Positions 1 to 7,508 of a DNA stretch of 23,957 bases are shown here, in pieces; the first letter of the stretch is position 1, and the number at the start of each line of letters is the position of its first letter. The stretch lies in NCBI GenBank assembly GCA_016218905.1, contig JACRCS010000009.1:1-23957 (forward strand). Direction: 5' to 3'. Made by a program: the position numbers and the translations under genes. The stretch comes from Deltaproteobacteria bacterium (GTDB taxonomy: Bacteria; Desulfobacterota_C; Deferrisomatia; Deferrisomatales; JACRMM01). Below the pieces are notes generated by a model. It was given only the letters and a program-made list of their open reading frames with translations, was not told the DNA's origin and ran no database searches.

Positions 1-1
1 A

Positions 2-1219
2 AAGAAGCTCAAGGCCGCCAACCAGGAGGAGTACGACCTGATCCACCCGCGCGGCATCGCCGTGTTCGCCACCTGCCCGGTGGGACTCATCGGCGACGAC
101 ATCCACGCCGTAGCCCGGCAGATGAAGGAGAAGCTCGGGATCAACGTCTTCGGCTTCTCGTGCGAAGGATACAAGGGCGTGTCCCAGTCCGCCGGGCACC
201 ACATCGCGAACAACCAGGTCTTCAAGCACGTGGTGGGGCTCAACGACGTCGCGCCCGAGGGCAAGTTCAAGGTCAACCTGCTCGGCGAGTACAACATCGG
301 GGGCGACGCGTTCGAGCTCGAGCGGGTCTTCGAGGAGTGCGGGATCACGATCGTCTCGACGTTCAGCGGCAACGCAACGTACGAGCAGTTCTCGAGGGCC
401 CACACCGCCGACCTGAATCTCATCATGTGCCACCGTTCCATCAACTACATGGGCGACATGATGGAGAAGAAGTACGGGATCCCCTGGCTCAAGGTGAACT
501 TCATCGGCGCCGAGGCCACGGCCAAGTCGCTCCGGAAGATCGCCCATTACTTCGAGGACGCGGAGCTCAGTGCGCGCGTGGAGGAGGTGATCGCGCGGGA
601 GCTGCCTCCGGTCGCCGCAGTCGCGTCCGAGATCCGGCCCCGCACCGAGGGCAAGCTGGCGATGCTCTTCGTCGGCGGCTCCCGTGCCCACCACTATCAG
701 GAGCTCTTCGAGGAACTCGGGATGGAGACGGTGGTCGCCGGCTACGAGTTCGGTCATCGGGACGACTACGAGGGACGGCGGGTGATTCCCACGATCAAGG
801 TCGACGCCGACAGTCGCAACATCGAGGAGCTCCACGTGGAGCCCGACGAGGCGAAGTTCCGCCCGCGCAGGACGCCCGAGCAGCTCGCGAACCTCGAGAA
901 GGGCGGCCTCGGCTTCGCCGACTATGAGGGGATGATCCTCGCCATGCGGGAGAACACCCTCACCATCGACGACATCAGCCACTACGAGACCGAGAAGCTC
1001 CTGGAGCTCTACAAGCCGGCCATCTTCTGCGCCGGCATCAAGGAGAAGTACGTCGTCCAGAAGAACGCCGTGCCGCTGAAGCAGCTCCACAGCTACGACT
1101 ACGGCGGCCCCTACGCCGGCTTCCGAGGCGCCGCGAACTTCTACCGCGAGATCGACCGGATGGTGAACAACAAGGTGTGGAGCTACTTAAAGGCACCTTG
1201 GAGCAAGAATGAAGAATGA
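2..1219 (+). CDS. nifD: Nitrogenase MoFe protein alpha subunit NifD (5' end outside window)
   Basis: Alpha subunit of the MoFe protein, which binds the FeMo-cofactor and shares the P-cluster with NifK. The frame is open from base 2, so the N-terminal part with the first two P-cluster cysteines is missing from the window. Visible landmarks are TCPVGLIGDD (third P-cluster Cys, bases 74-76), SQSAGHH (equivalents of A. vinelandii Gln191/His195), the MCHRS cofactor cysteine (428-430, Cys275 equivalent) and QLHSYDYGGPY with the cofactor histidine (1088-1090, His442 equivalent). An extra segment of about 50 residues (bases ~765-930, with VIPTIKVDADS) matches the insertion known from the Clostridium pasteurianum type, so this is group III Mo-nitrogenase rather than Vnf/Anf. 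The last codons (KNEE-stop) lie inside a heptamer repeat that supplies the stop codon. nifK follows after an unusually long gap of 249 nt. Confidence 0.97.
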   Translation, partial: KKLKAANQEEYDLIHPRGIAVFATCPVGLIGDDIHAVARQMKEKLGINVFGFSCEGYKGVSQSAGHHIANNQVFKHVVGLNDVAPEGKFKVNLLGEYNIGGDAFELERVFEECGITIVSTFSGNATYEQFSRAHTADLNLIMCHRSINYMGDMMEKKYGIPWLKVNFIGAEATAKSLRKIAHYFEDAELSARVEEVIARELPPVAAVASEIRPRTEGKLAMLFVGGSRAHHYQELFEELGMETVVAGYEFGHRDDYEGRRVIPTIKVDADSRNIEELHVEPDEAKFRPRRTPEQLANLEKGGLGFADYEGMILAMRENTLTIDDISHYETEKLLELYKPAIFCAGIKEKYVVQKNAVPLKQLHSYDYGGPYAGFRGAANFYREIDRMVNNKVWSYLKAPWSKNEE

Positions 1220-1250
1220 AGAATGAAGAACTCGTCCATTCGGTCCATCA
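1205..1250 (+). repeat. Composite repeat copy 1: heptamers then nonamers over the nifD stop
   Basis: Three full copies and one partial copy of a heptamer (AAGAATG phase, 1205-1230) cover the last codons and TGA of nifD. After two bases come two degenerate nonamers of the form GTCCATNNN (1233-1250). The same two-part architecture recurs at 6079-6132 and 21616-21731. The function is unknown. Confidence 0.85.
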
Positions 1251-1257
1251 GGAACCC

Positions 1258-1309
1258 GTAGGGTGGGCACCGCCCACCAAATCCCGGCATCCGGTGGGCG
1301 TTGCCCACC
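1258..1309 (+). repeat. Two short hairpins with identical stems in the nifD-nifK gap
   Basis: Two perfect 7-bp stems, GGTGGGC/GCCCACC, lie at 1262-1268/1272-1278 and 1293-1299/1303-1309, each with a 3-nt loop. The first is preceded by GTAGG, so GTAGGG-stem-loop matches the reverse complement of the hairpin units between nifH and nifI1 (4508-4573) in layout though not in stem sequence. The second hairpin with its GGCATCC lead (1286-1309) recurs as a direct copy at 1428-1451 with one stem mismatch, so the two copies bracket the palindromic element between them. There is no T-tract, so they are not intrinsic terminators. Confidence 0.8.
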
Positions 1310-1428
1310 TGTATGGCCGGATCGTCGGCTAACATCCCGACGTCATTGCGAGCAAAGCGAAGCAATCCAGCCCTGAGTCGGTTCGGACTCTCCTGGATCG
1401 CCACGGCCCTTCGGGCCTCGCGATGACG
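1310..1428 (+). repeat. Palindromic interspersed element, copy A (between nifD and nifK)
   Basis: The core (1341-1428) begins CGTCATTGCGAGC and ends CCTCGCGATGACG. The ends are inverted (GTCATTGCGAG against CTCGCGATGAC), and an inner CAATCCAG/CTGGATCG pair flanks a central spacer. The preceding 30 nt (CTGTATGGCCGGATCGTCGG and on) are nearly identical to the lead of copy C at 22818-22848, so the unit is about 120 bp. It resembles REP- or MITE-like palindromes that are widespread in bacterial genomes. No coding function is supported, although it gives spurious open frames. Confidence 0.8.
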
Positions 1429-1468
1429 GCATCCGGTTGGCAGTGCCCACCCGACAGAGAGGACAGCG

Positions 1469-2845
1469 ATGCTGCTACGACATACACCCACCGAGATCAA
1501 AGAGCGCTCGGCGCTCACCGTCAACCCGGCCAAGACCTGTCAGCCCATCGGGGCGATGTACGCCGCGCTGGGAATCCGCGGCTGTTTCCCACACAGCCAC
1601 GGCTCCCAGGGGTGCTGCGCCTACCACCGGAGCATGCTCACCCGCCACTACAAGGAGCCGGTGATGGCCGGCACGAGCTCGTTCACCGAGGGCGCGTCGG
1701 TGTTCGGCGGGGGGGCGAACCTGACGCAGGCCATCCACAACATCTTCAGCCTCTACGATCCCGAGGTGATCGCGGTCCACACGACCTGCCTCTCGGAGAC
1801 GATCGGCGACGATATCCCGCAGATCGTGTCCGCTACCCGCGAGGGCGGCAAGATCCCCGAGGGGAAGTACGTCATCCACACGAACACGCCGAGCTACGTC
1901 GGCTCCCACGTGACGGGCTTCGCGAACATGACGAAGTCGATGGTCACCTACTTCGCGGAGAAGACGGGGGAGGCGAAAGACCAGGTGAACCTCGTCCCCG
2001 GCTACGTCGAGCCGGCCGATATGGCCGAGCTCCGGCGGATCGCCGGGGTCCTGGGCGTCCCGGCGGTGCTCTTCCCGGACACCTCCGGCGTCCTCAACGC
2101 GCCGCAGACCGGCCGGCACGAGTTCTACCCCCGGGGCGGCGTGACCGTCTCCGAGCTCAAGAGCGCGGGGGACAGCCGCGCCACGCTCGCTCTCGGCGCC
2201 TGGGCCTCCGCACCGGCCGCCCGGGAGCTCGAGACCAAGTGCAAGGTGCCGTGCACCGTGCTGGACCTGCCCATCGGTCTACTCGCCACCGACCGATTCG
2301 TGGACGCCCTGCGCAAGGCGGGTGCGGTCCCGGTGCCCGAAGAGATCGAGGTGGAGCGGGGCCAGGTGCTCGATCTGATGAGTGACATGGGGCAGTACCT
2401 CTACCGCAAGAAGGTCGCCCTGGTGGGCGACCCCGACACCGTCATCGCGCTCACCGAGTTCCTCGTGACCCTGGACATGTGGCCCACCCACATCGTCACC
2501 GGCACGCCCGGAAAGGAGCTCGAGCGCCGCGTCGAGGAGCTCACGAAGGACCTGCCCTTCAAGCCGAACGTCCGCTCCTCGGGCGACATGTTCCTCCTTC
2601 ACCAGTGGATCAAGAACGACCGGCCGGACCTCGTCATCGGCAACACCTACTGCAAGTACATCGCCCGCGACGAGGACATCCCGCACCTGCGCCACGGCTT
2701 CCCGATCGTCGACCGCATCGGCCACGTCTACTTCCCGACCGTGGGCTACCGCGGAGCCCTCCGCCTGCTCGAGAAGATGCTCGACCTCCTCCTGGACCGG
2801 CAAGACCGCGACGCCGACGAGCGCGAGGTCGAGCTCGTGATGTGA
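1469..2845 (+). CDS. nifK: Nitrogenase MoFe protein beta subunit NifK
   Basis: Beta subunit of the MoFe protein; it completes the P-cluster and forms the alpha2-beta2 tetramer with NifD. The product is 458 aa, the length typical of the short group III form that lacks about 50 N-terminal residues. P-cluster cysteines are visible as TCQPIGA (Cys24), GSQGC (Cys49) and TTCLSETIGDD (Cys107), with Ser in NTPSYVGSHVTG corresponding to A. vinelandii Ser188. The ATG start is chosen because GAGAGGAC lies just upstream and the first cysteine sits at the expected distance. A strong terminator follows the stop, so nifDK forms its own 3' end. The gap from nifD is full of repeats, which would make classical tight nifD-nifK translational coupling difficult. 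Confidence 0.98.
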   Translation: MLLRHTPTEIKERSALTVNPAKTCQPIGAMYAALGIRGCFPHSHGSQGCCAYHRSMLTRHYKEPVMAGTSSFTEGASVFGGGANLTQAIHNIFSLYDPEVIAVHTTCLSETIGDDIPQIVSATREGGKIPEGKYVIHTNTPSYVGSHVTGFANMTKSMVTYFAEKTGEAKDQVNLVPGYVEPADMAELRRIAGVLGVPAVLFPDTSGVLNAPQTGRHEFYPRGGVTVSELKSAGDSRATLALGAWASAPAARELETKCKVPCTVLDLPIGLLATDRFVDALRKAGAVPVPEEIEVERGQVLDLMSDMGQYLYRKKVALVGDPDTVIALTEFLVTLDMWPTHIVTGTPGKELERRVEELTKDLPFKPNVRSSGDMFLLHQWIKNDRPDLVIGNTYCKYIARDEDIPHLRHGFPIVDRIGHVYFPTVGYRGALRLLEKMLDLLLDRQDRDADEREVELVM

Positions 2846-2864
2846 GTCTCATCCCCCTCCTGCA

Positions 2865-2898
2865 GCCCCCGAGCGCCCGTCGCCGGGGGCCTTTTTTT
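2865..2898 (+). terminator. Rho-independent terminator after nifK
   Basis: The stem GCCCCCG (2865-2871) pairs with CGGGGGC (2884-2890), extended inward by GCG/CGC with a bulged A, and a run of seven T follows at 2892-2898. It starts 20 nt after the nifK stop and should separate nifDK transcription from the downstream genes. Confidence 0.9.
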
Positions 2899-2951
2899 AT
2901 CGTCGGCGGGAGGCCGACCCAACTCGTGTGCTGGAGGAAGAAGGAGCGGGC

Positions 2952-3095
2952 TTAGGGAAGCGGCTGTGGATGGAGGAAGGGATTCCGAAAACGCACGCCG
3001 TACCAACCAGCTGCGCGCTCATGGCGCTCGCCCGCGTCCCGGTCGACGGAGTAAAGGAGAACATTCGTATCGAGCGTGACCCGTCTATCGCTCAT
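2952..3095 (-). pseudogene. Truncated PIN-domain (VapC-like) toxin
   Basis: The 47-codon reading frame starts with ATG overlapping the end of the antitoxin gene by 11 nt. It opens with VTLDTNVLLYSVDRD, the first strand and first catalytic aspartate of a PIN ribonuclease. After about HERAA the resemblance stops and the frame ends 18 codons later. PIN toxins are usually about 125-145 aa with three or four acidic residues; only the first survives here, so nuclease activity is not expected. I see no remaining toxin sequence in the other frames up to the nifK terminator, which suggests a deletion removed the 3' part. The start/stop overlap is typical of type II toxin-antitoxin pairs. Confidence 0.75.
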
Positions 3096-3333
3096 GGAGC
3101 TCTTCTCTGGGGATACGCTCCCCTCCCAGCGAGTACCCTTTCGCCATCCTCTCTCTCGCGCGCGCTCTGGCCTCCCGCTGTTCCTCGGTGAGCTCACGAA
3201 CGGCCGGTTCCGGCACCAGGCGAGCGATCGGTTTCCCCCTGCGCGTGATGACGACGACATCTCCCCTCGCGACTGCGTCCACGTACCGAGAGAGATGTTG
3301 ATTCGCCTCACGAAGGTTTATGCGCAACTCCAT
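3085..3333 (-). CDS. Phd/YefM-type antitoxin
   Basis: An 82-aa DNA-binding antitoxin of the prevent-host-death family. The N-terminal half, MELRINLREANQHLSRYVD followed by GDVVVITRRGKPIARLVP, is the typical Phd/YefM fold that binds operator DNA. The charged C-terminal half (EEQREARARARERMAKG) would wrap the toxin. The ATG at 3333 is preferred over an upstream in-frame ATG because AGAGGAG lies 8-12 nt before it and the family motif begins immediately after. The partner toxin gene overlaps the stop and is truncated, so this is probably an orphan antitoxin. It is encoded convergently to nifK and divergently from nifH. Confidence 0.85.
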   Translation of the reverse strand: MELRINLREANQHLSRYVDAVARGDVVVITRRGKPIARLVPEPAVRELTEEQREARARARERMAKGYSLGGERIPREELHER

Positions 3334-3367
3334 GGCTGCTGCTCCTCTCGGCTTAGACTGTACGTCG

Positions 3368-3396
3368 AATGTAGGACATCCCACAACGTCCTTCAA
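3368..3396 (-). promoter_or_regulatory. Candidate sigma-70 promoter and operator of the antitoxin gene
   Basis: On the minus strand TTGAAG (3396-3391), a 17-nt spacer and TACATT (3373-3368) match the -35/-10 consensus at four of six positions each. A quasi-dyad TGTGGGAT/GTCCTACA (3385-3370) covers the spacer and -10, a usual place for toxin-antitoxin autorepression. The same 16 nt also fit TGT-N10-ACA, the NifA binding consensus, but lie about 220 nt from the nifH promoter. Confidence 0.5.
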
Positions 3397-3471
3397 CGGT
3401 TGCAAGTGAGATGCCGTCGACCGTTACTATCCTCGGCGGGCTCAGAGCTGTCTCGACTCCTTCGATCTCGA

Positions 3472-3496
3472 CCTGACAATAGCGTAAGGTCCTCCC
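3472..3496 (+). promoter_or_regulatory. Shared 25-nt upstream element, nifH copy (putative enhancer site)
   Basis: The element begins CCTGACAATAGCG and ends TAAGGTCCTCCC. It is 22/25 identical to 5577-5601 upstream of the ferredoxin-nifE promoter. Its first base lies 136 nt before the GG of the sigma-54 promoter, against 137 nt at the other copy. Conserved sequence at conserved distance suggests binding of a sigma-54 activator; the activator is not identified. Confidence 0.65.
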
Positions 3497-3606
3497 CCTT
3501 CATTCTTGTAAACGAGACGTCTTCTCGAGACGGGCGCCTTCTCCCGAGCGACCAGTAACGCGCGCCCAGACTGGTTTTCCCGGCGAGTTCCGATTCCACT
3601 GCTCTG

Positions 3607-3622
3607 CGGCACACCCATTGCT
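3607..3622 (+). promoter_or_regulatory. Sigma-54 promoter of nifH-nifI1-nifI2
   Basis: CGGCACACCCATTGCT has GG (3608-3609) and GC (3620-3621) separated by exactly 10 nt, with GGCAC and TTGC intact, against consensus TGGCACG-N4-TTGCW. The predicted start of transcription is about 3632-3634, which leaves a leader of about 30 nt with GGAGGT five bases before the nifH ATG. The core is 16/19 identical to the second sigma-54 promoter at 5713. Confidence 0.85.
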
Positions 3623-3650
3623 CTTAGCCTCCCCATCGGGAACCTGTTGA

Positions 3651-4487
<837 letters not shown>

Positions 4488-4507
4488 GTGGAACAGTGGC
4501 GACAGGT

Positions 4508-4573
4508 TCCGGCGGGGCAAGCCCCGCCCTACGGGCATGACGGTTTGGTCCGGCGGGGCAAGCCCCGCCCTAC
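4508..4573 (+). repeat. Tandem pair of 25-nt GC-rich hairpin units between nifH and nifI1
   Basis: Two identical 25-nt units (4508-4532 and 4549-4573), 41 nt apart, each hold GGCGGGGCAAGCCCCGCC: a 7-8 bp perfect stem with a CAAG or AA loop, followed by CTAC. There is no T-tract. Such intercistronic hairpins often act as mRNA-processing or stability elements; in this place they could uncouple nifH from nifI1I2 levels (inference). Confidence 0.85.
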
Positions 4574-4590
4574 ACGGGAAGGAAGCGACC

Positions 4591-4929
4591 ATGATCATGG
4601 TTCGAGCGATTGTTAGGCCGGAGAGGTCTGCGGCGGTGATGCAGGCACTGCTCGAGGCGGGGTATCCCGCGGTGACCAAGATGGACGTGGCGGGCCGGGG
4701 CAAGCAGCGGGGGCTGAAGGTGGGGAGCGTGACCTACGACGAGCTCCCCAAGGAGATGCTGATGGCGGTCGTCCACGAGAGCGACAAGGACCTGCTGCTC
4801 CGGACGATCATGGACGCGGCCCGGACCGGGGAGAAGGGAGCCTTCGGCGACGGGAAGATCTTCGTGAGTCCCGTCGAGGAGGTCTACACGATCTCCACCG
4901 GCGCGGCCGAGACGGGAAAGAAGCCATGA
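4591..4929 (+). CDS. nifI1: Nitrogenase PII-like regulator NifI1
   Basis: A GlnB/PII-family protein of 112 aa. NifI1 and NifI2 form hetero-oligomers that bind NifDK and block its interaction with NifH when fixed nitrogen is plentiful; 2-oxoglutarate and ATP relieve this in the studied archaea. The sequence begins MIMVRAIVRPERSAAVMQAL, carries GRGKQRG before a T-loop with VTYDELPKEMLMAVV, and ends with the PII signature TGEKGAFGDGKIFVSPVEEVYTI. The ATG at 4591 follows GGGAAGGAAG; an open frame reaching further upstream crosses the hairpin repeats and is not used. The stop overlaps the nifI2 start by ATGA. Confidence 0.96.
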   Translation: MIMVRAIVRPERSAAVMQALLEAGYPAVTKMDVAGRGKQRGLKVGSVTYDELPKEMLMAVVHESDKDLLLRTIMDAARTGEKGAFGDGKIFVSPVEEVYTISTGAAETGKKP

Positions 4930-5324
4930 AGGAGGTCCTGGCCGTCATCCGGATGGACAAGATCAACCCGACGAAGGCGGCGCTGGCCGAGGCGGGTTTT
5001 CCTGCCCTCACGGCCGCCAAGGTCATGGGGAGGGGCAGCCGGCCGGTGGACTACGAGCTCCGGAGGGCGCTCCTCGACGACGCGGCGCCCCAGCCGGAGG
5101 TGGTCGCGACGCTGGCCCAGGGGCCGCGGCTGGTTGCCAAGCGGCTGCTGAGCCTCGTGGTCCCGGACGAGGCGGTCTCGTCCGTGGTGAAGACGCTGAT
5201 CGCCGCGAACCGGACCGGAAACCCGGGCGACGGGAAGATCTTCGTCCTCCCCGTCCACGACGCGGCGCGGGTGCGCACGGCGGAGATCGGCGCCGCAGCC
5301 ATCGACGAGATGGCGAGCTGCTGA
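4926..5324 (+). CDS. nifI2: Nitrogenase PII-like regulator NifI2
   Basis: A PII-family protein of 132 aa, partner of NifI1 in post-translational switch-off of nitrogenase. It starts MKEVLAVIRMDKINPTKAAL, has AAKVMGRGS before the T-loop, a longer loop than NifI1 (residues ~40-75), and the ending TGNPGDGKIFVLPVHDAARVRT. The ATGA overlap with nifI1 implies coupled translation and similar amounts of both partners. In most nif operons with nifI genes they sit between nifH and nifD; here a 460-nt spacer and the ferredoxin-nifE unit follow instead, and nifDK lies upstream. Confidence 0.96.
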   Translation: MKEVLAVIRMDKINPTKAALAEAGFPALTAAKVMGRGSRPVDYELRRALLDDAAPQPEVVATLAQGPRLVAKRLLSLVVPDEAVSSVVKTLIAANRTGNPGDGKIFVLPVHDAARVRTAEIGAAAIDEMASC

Positions 5325-5327
5325 GGA

Positions 5328-5365
5328 GCCGGCCCGGGCGGGGCGAAAGCCCCGGCCGGGGCCGG
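5328..5365 (+). terminator. GC-rich hairpin after nifI2
   Basis: GGGGC-GAAA-GCCCC (stem with a GAAA tetraloop) is extended by GGCCC/GGGCC and begins 4 nt after the nifI2 stop. No clear T-tract follows (TTCGGCTTCC), so it may be a weak or Rho-assisted terminator, or a 3' stabilising hairpin. I see nothing in 5366-5576. Confidence 0.55.
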
Positions 5366-5576
5366 TTCGGCTTCCTACCCCACTGAGCGCGACGTCCACC
5401 ACCCCTCTGCGGCCGCGGTGCTTCAAGACGTGGTCGCGGGGAGATGGGGTCGCGCCCTCCTTCCTGCCGACCTTCGACGCGGACTTTCGTGAGATGGAGG
5501 GCATCGTCCTTCCGGGTGGATGAGCCCGGTTCTGCGTCTGCGCCCCCTCGAGTCCCGCCCACTAGCCCAGCCCCGT

Positions 5577-5601
5577 CCTGACAAAAACGAAAGGTCCTCC
5601 C
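5577..5601 (+). promoter_or_regulatory. Shared 25-nt upstream element, ferredoxin-nifE copy
   Basis: It begins CCTGACAAAAACG and ends AAAGGTCCTCCC, with 22/25 identity to the nifH copy. Its first base is 137 nt before the GG of the sigma-54 promoter. A weaker direct repeat (CCTGACGAAACCGAAGGG) starts 23 nt later at 5600, suggesting two binding sites about two helical turns apart here. Confidence 0.65.
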
Positions 5602-5712
5602 TGACGAAACCGAAGGGTACCGCCCGCCCCTCGGGGAATCGCGCCGCCGGCGGCTCGAGGAAGCCCCCTTGGGCGCGGCCCTCTGCCCCTATTTCGCCCT
5701 CCTGAGCCCCCT

Positions 5713-5728
5713 CGGCACGCCGGTTGCT
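5713..5728 (+). promoter_or_regulatory. Sigma-54 promoter of the ferredoxin-nifE-nifN-nifB unit
   Basis: CGGCACGCCGGTTGCT has GG (5714-5715) and GC (5726-5727) with 10 nt between them, and GGCACG and TTGC intact. The predicted start is about 5739. It continues TCTT exactly as the nifH promoter does. The ferredoxin ATG lies 57 nt downstream of the promoter. Confidence 0.85.
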
Positions 5729-5784
5729 CTTCCCCGGGCATCGACCCACTGCGCCTGAGGCGCCATCGTGCCGGAGAAACCGCC

Positions 5785-6081
5785 ATGAAGAAGCCCACCT
5801 ACCACATCCTCGTCTGTTCCAGTTTCCGGGGAACCGAGCCGAAGGGCGTCTGCCACGCCAAGGGCGCGCAGGGCCTGCTGCCCTACCTGGAGTCCGAGCT
5901 CTCCGACCGCGGCATCGACGCCCTCGTCTCGAGCACGAGCTGTCTCAAAGTCTGCGACAACGGCCCCGCCCTGGTCGTCTACCCCCAGGGCCACTGGTAC
6001 GGCGCCGCCGACGAGGAGTCGATCGACGCGATCCTCGACGCCCTGGCCGACGGAGACACGGCGGAGGAGTACCTGCTCTGA
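5785..6081 (+). CDS. Thioredoxin-like [2Fe-2S] ferredoxin
   Basis: A 98-aa ferredoxin of the thioredoxin-like [2Fe-2S] family. The ligand set is visible as HILVC (Cys11), GVCHAKGA (Cys23), TSCLKVC (Cys53 and Cys57), followed by the conserved GPALVVYPQGHWYG. It resembles the C. pasteurianum [2Fe-2S] ferredoxin, which is reported to interact with the MoFe protein, and similar genes occur in other nif clusters. As first gene after a sigma-54 promoter and upstream of nifE it probably supplies electrons to, or assists assembly of, the nitrogenase metallocluster (inference). GGAG precedes the ATG. A composite repeat begins exactly at its TGA. Confidence 0.9.
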   Translation: MKKPTYHILVCSSFRGTEPKGVCHAKGAQGLLPYLESELSDRGIDALVSSTSCLKVCDNGPALVVYPQGHWYGAADEESIDAILDALADGDTAEEYLL

Positions 6082-6132
6082 AGAATGAAGAATGAAGGAG
6101 TCCATTGGGTCCATATCGTCCATTTCGTCCAC
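6079..6132 (+). repeat. Composite repeat copy 2: heptamers then nonamers after the ferredoxin stop
   Basis: Three heptamers TGAAGAA, TGAAGAA and TGAAGGA (6079-6099) start at the TGA stop of the ferredoxin gene. They are followed without a gap by nonamers GTCCATTGG, GTCCATATC, GTCCATTTC and a partial GTCCACTCT (6100-6132). Read in frame with nifE they give a false N-terminal extension rich in VH. Confidence 0.9.
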
Positions 6133-6153
6133 TCTCTCGGAAGCGGAACGTCC

Positions 6154-7500
6154 ATGGAAACCATCCTCGAAGAACGGAAGCGTCAGGTCCAGCGGAAGGG
6201 CGAGGCGGCCTTCGACCTCGCCTGCAATCGGGAGAGCGCCGCCGGGGCGGTGAGCCAGCGGGCCTGCGTCTTTTGCGGCTCGCGGGTGGTGCTCTACCCG
6301 ATCGCCGACGCCCTCCACCTGGTCCACGGGCCTATCGGGTGCGCGGCGTACACGTGGGACATCCGCGGTGCGCTCTCCTCGGGGCCCGAGCTCCATCGGC
6401 TGAGCTTCTCCACCGACCTCCAGGAGCGGGACGTCATCTTCGGGGGTGAGAAGAAGCTCCGGGCGGCGCTCCTGGAGCTCATCGACCGCCACGAGCCGAA
6501 GGCGGCCTTCGTCTACTCGACGTGCATCGTCGGGATCATCGGCGACGACCTGAAGGCGGTCTGCCGCGCCGTCGCCGACGAGAAGGGGATCCCGGTCATC
6601 CCGGTCCAGTCCGAGGGGTTCAAGGGAAACAAGCGGGAGGGCTACCACGCGGCGTGCGACGCGCTCTTCCAACTCGTCGGCACCGGCGACACCTCCGGCA
6701 TCTCGCCGAAGAGCCTCAACATTCTCGGCGACTTCAACCTCGCCGGCGAGATCTGGATCATCAAGGAGTACTTCCGGCGCATGGGCATCGAGGTGGTCGC
6801 GACGATCACCGGCGACGGCCGGGTAGACGCGCTCCGCCGCTGCCACGGCGCCGCGCTCAACGTGGTCCAGTGCTCCGGGGCGACCCAGGACCTCGCGGTC
6901 ATGATGAAGGAGAAGTACGGGACCCCCTTCCTGCGGGTCTCCTACTTCGGCGTCGAGGATATGGCCGACTCCCTCTACCGCGTGGCCCAGTTCTTCGCAG
7001 ACGAGGAGACCCTCTCCCGGACCCGCGAGCTCGTGCGGGAGGAGCTGGCGGTGCTCTATCCCAGGCTGCGCGAGTACCGGAAGGCGCTCGAAGGGAAGAA
7101 GGCCGCGATCTACGTGGGCGGGGCTTTCAAGGCCTTCTCGCTGGTGAAGGCGTTCCGGCTCCTCGGCATGGAGGTGGTGCTCGTGGGCTCCCAGACGGGC
7201 ACCGAGGCCGACTACCGGGAGCTCTACGAGATCACCGACGAGGGCACGATCCTCGTGGACGACTCGAACCCGCTGGAGCTCTCGGACTTCCTGAAGGAGA
7301 AGGACGTGGACGTCTTCGTCGGAGGCGTGAAGGAGCGCCCCATCGCCCATAAGCTGGGCGTCGGCTTCTGCGACCACAATCACGAGCGGAAGGAGGCCCT
7401 GGAGGGCTTCGTCGGCATGCTCAACTTCGCCGACGAGATCTACCGCACGGTGATGAGCCCGGTCTGGCGCTTCGTGCCGCGCCGCGCCTGGGCCGCGTGA
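6154..7500 (+). CDS. nifE: FeMo-cofactor scaffold subunit NifE
   Basis: Forms the NifEN scaffold on which the NifB-derived Fe-S core is matured to FeMo-cofactor. The product is 448 aa. The cluster-binding cysteines are seen in QRACVFCGSRVVLYPIADA (Cys38/Cys41), HGPIGCAAYTW (Cys63) and YSTCIVGIIGDD (Cys124), the pattern that separates NifE from NifD. The reading frame is open further upstream, but that part is the intergenic repeat; ATG at 6154 with GGAAGCGGA before it is preferred. The stop TGA is followed 8 nt later by nifN, so the two subunits are translated together. Confidence 0.97.
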   Translation: METILEERKRQVQRKGEAAFDLACNRESAAGAVSQRACVFCGSRVVLYPIADALHLVHGPIGCAAYTWDIRGALSSGPELHRLSFSTDLQERDVIFGGEKKLRAALLELIDRHEPKAAFVYSTCIVGIIGDDLKAVCRAVADEKGIPVIPVQSEGFKGNKREGYHAACDALFQLVGTGDTSGISPKSLNILGDFNLAGEIWIIKEYFRRMGIEVVATITGDGRVDALRRCHGAALNVVQCSGATQDLAVMMKEKYGTPFLRVSYFGVEDMADSLYRVAQFFADEETLSRTRELVREELAVLYPRLREYRKALEGKKAAIYVGGAFKAFSLVKAFRLLGMEVVLVGSQTGTEADYRELYEITDEGTILVDDSNPLELSDFLKEKDVDVFVGGVKERPIAHKLGVGFCDHNHERKEALEGFVGMLNFADEIYRTVMSPVWRFVPRRAWAA

Positions 7501-7508
7501 GGTCCGCC

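Noticed and set aside
2..1219. Alternative nitrogenase (VnfD/AnfD) for the first gene
   Set aside because: No vnfG/anfG gene is present, NifEN and NifI are adjacent, and the insertion and motifs fit group III NifD.
6085..6153. N-terminal extension of NifE from ATG 6085
   Set aside because: The extension is encoded by the heptamer-nonamer repeat and is not part of the NifE family; ATG 6154 has a ribosome site.
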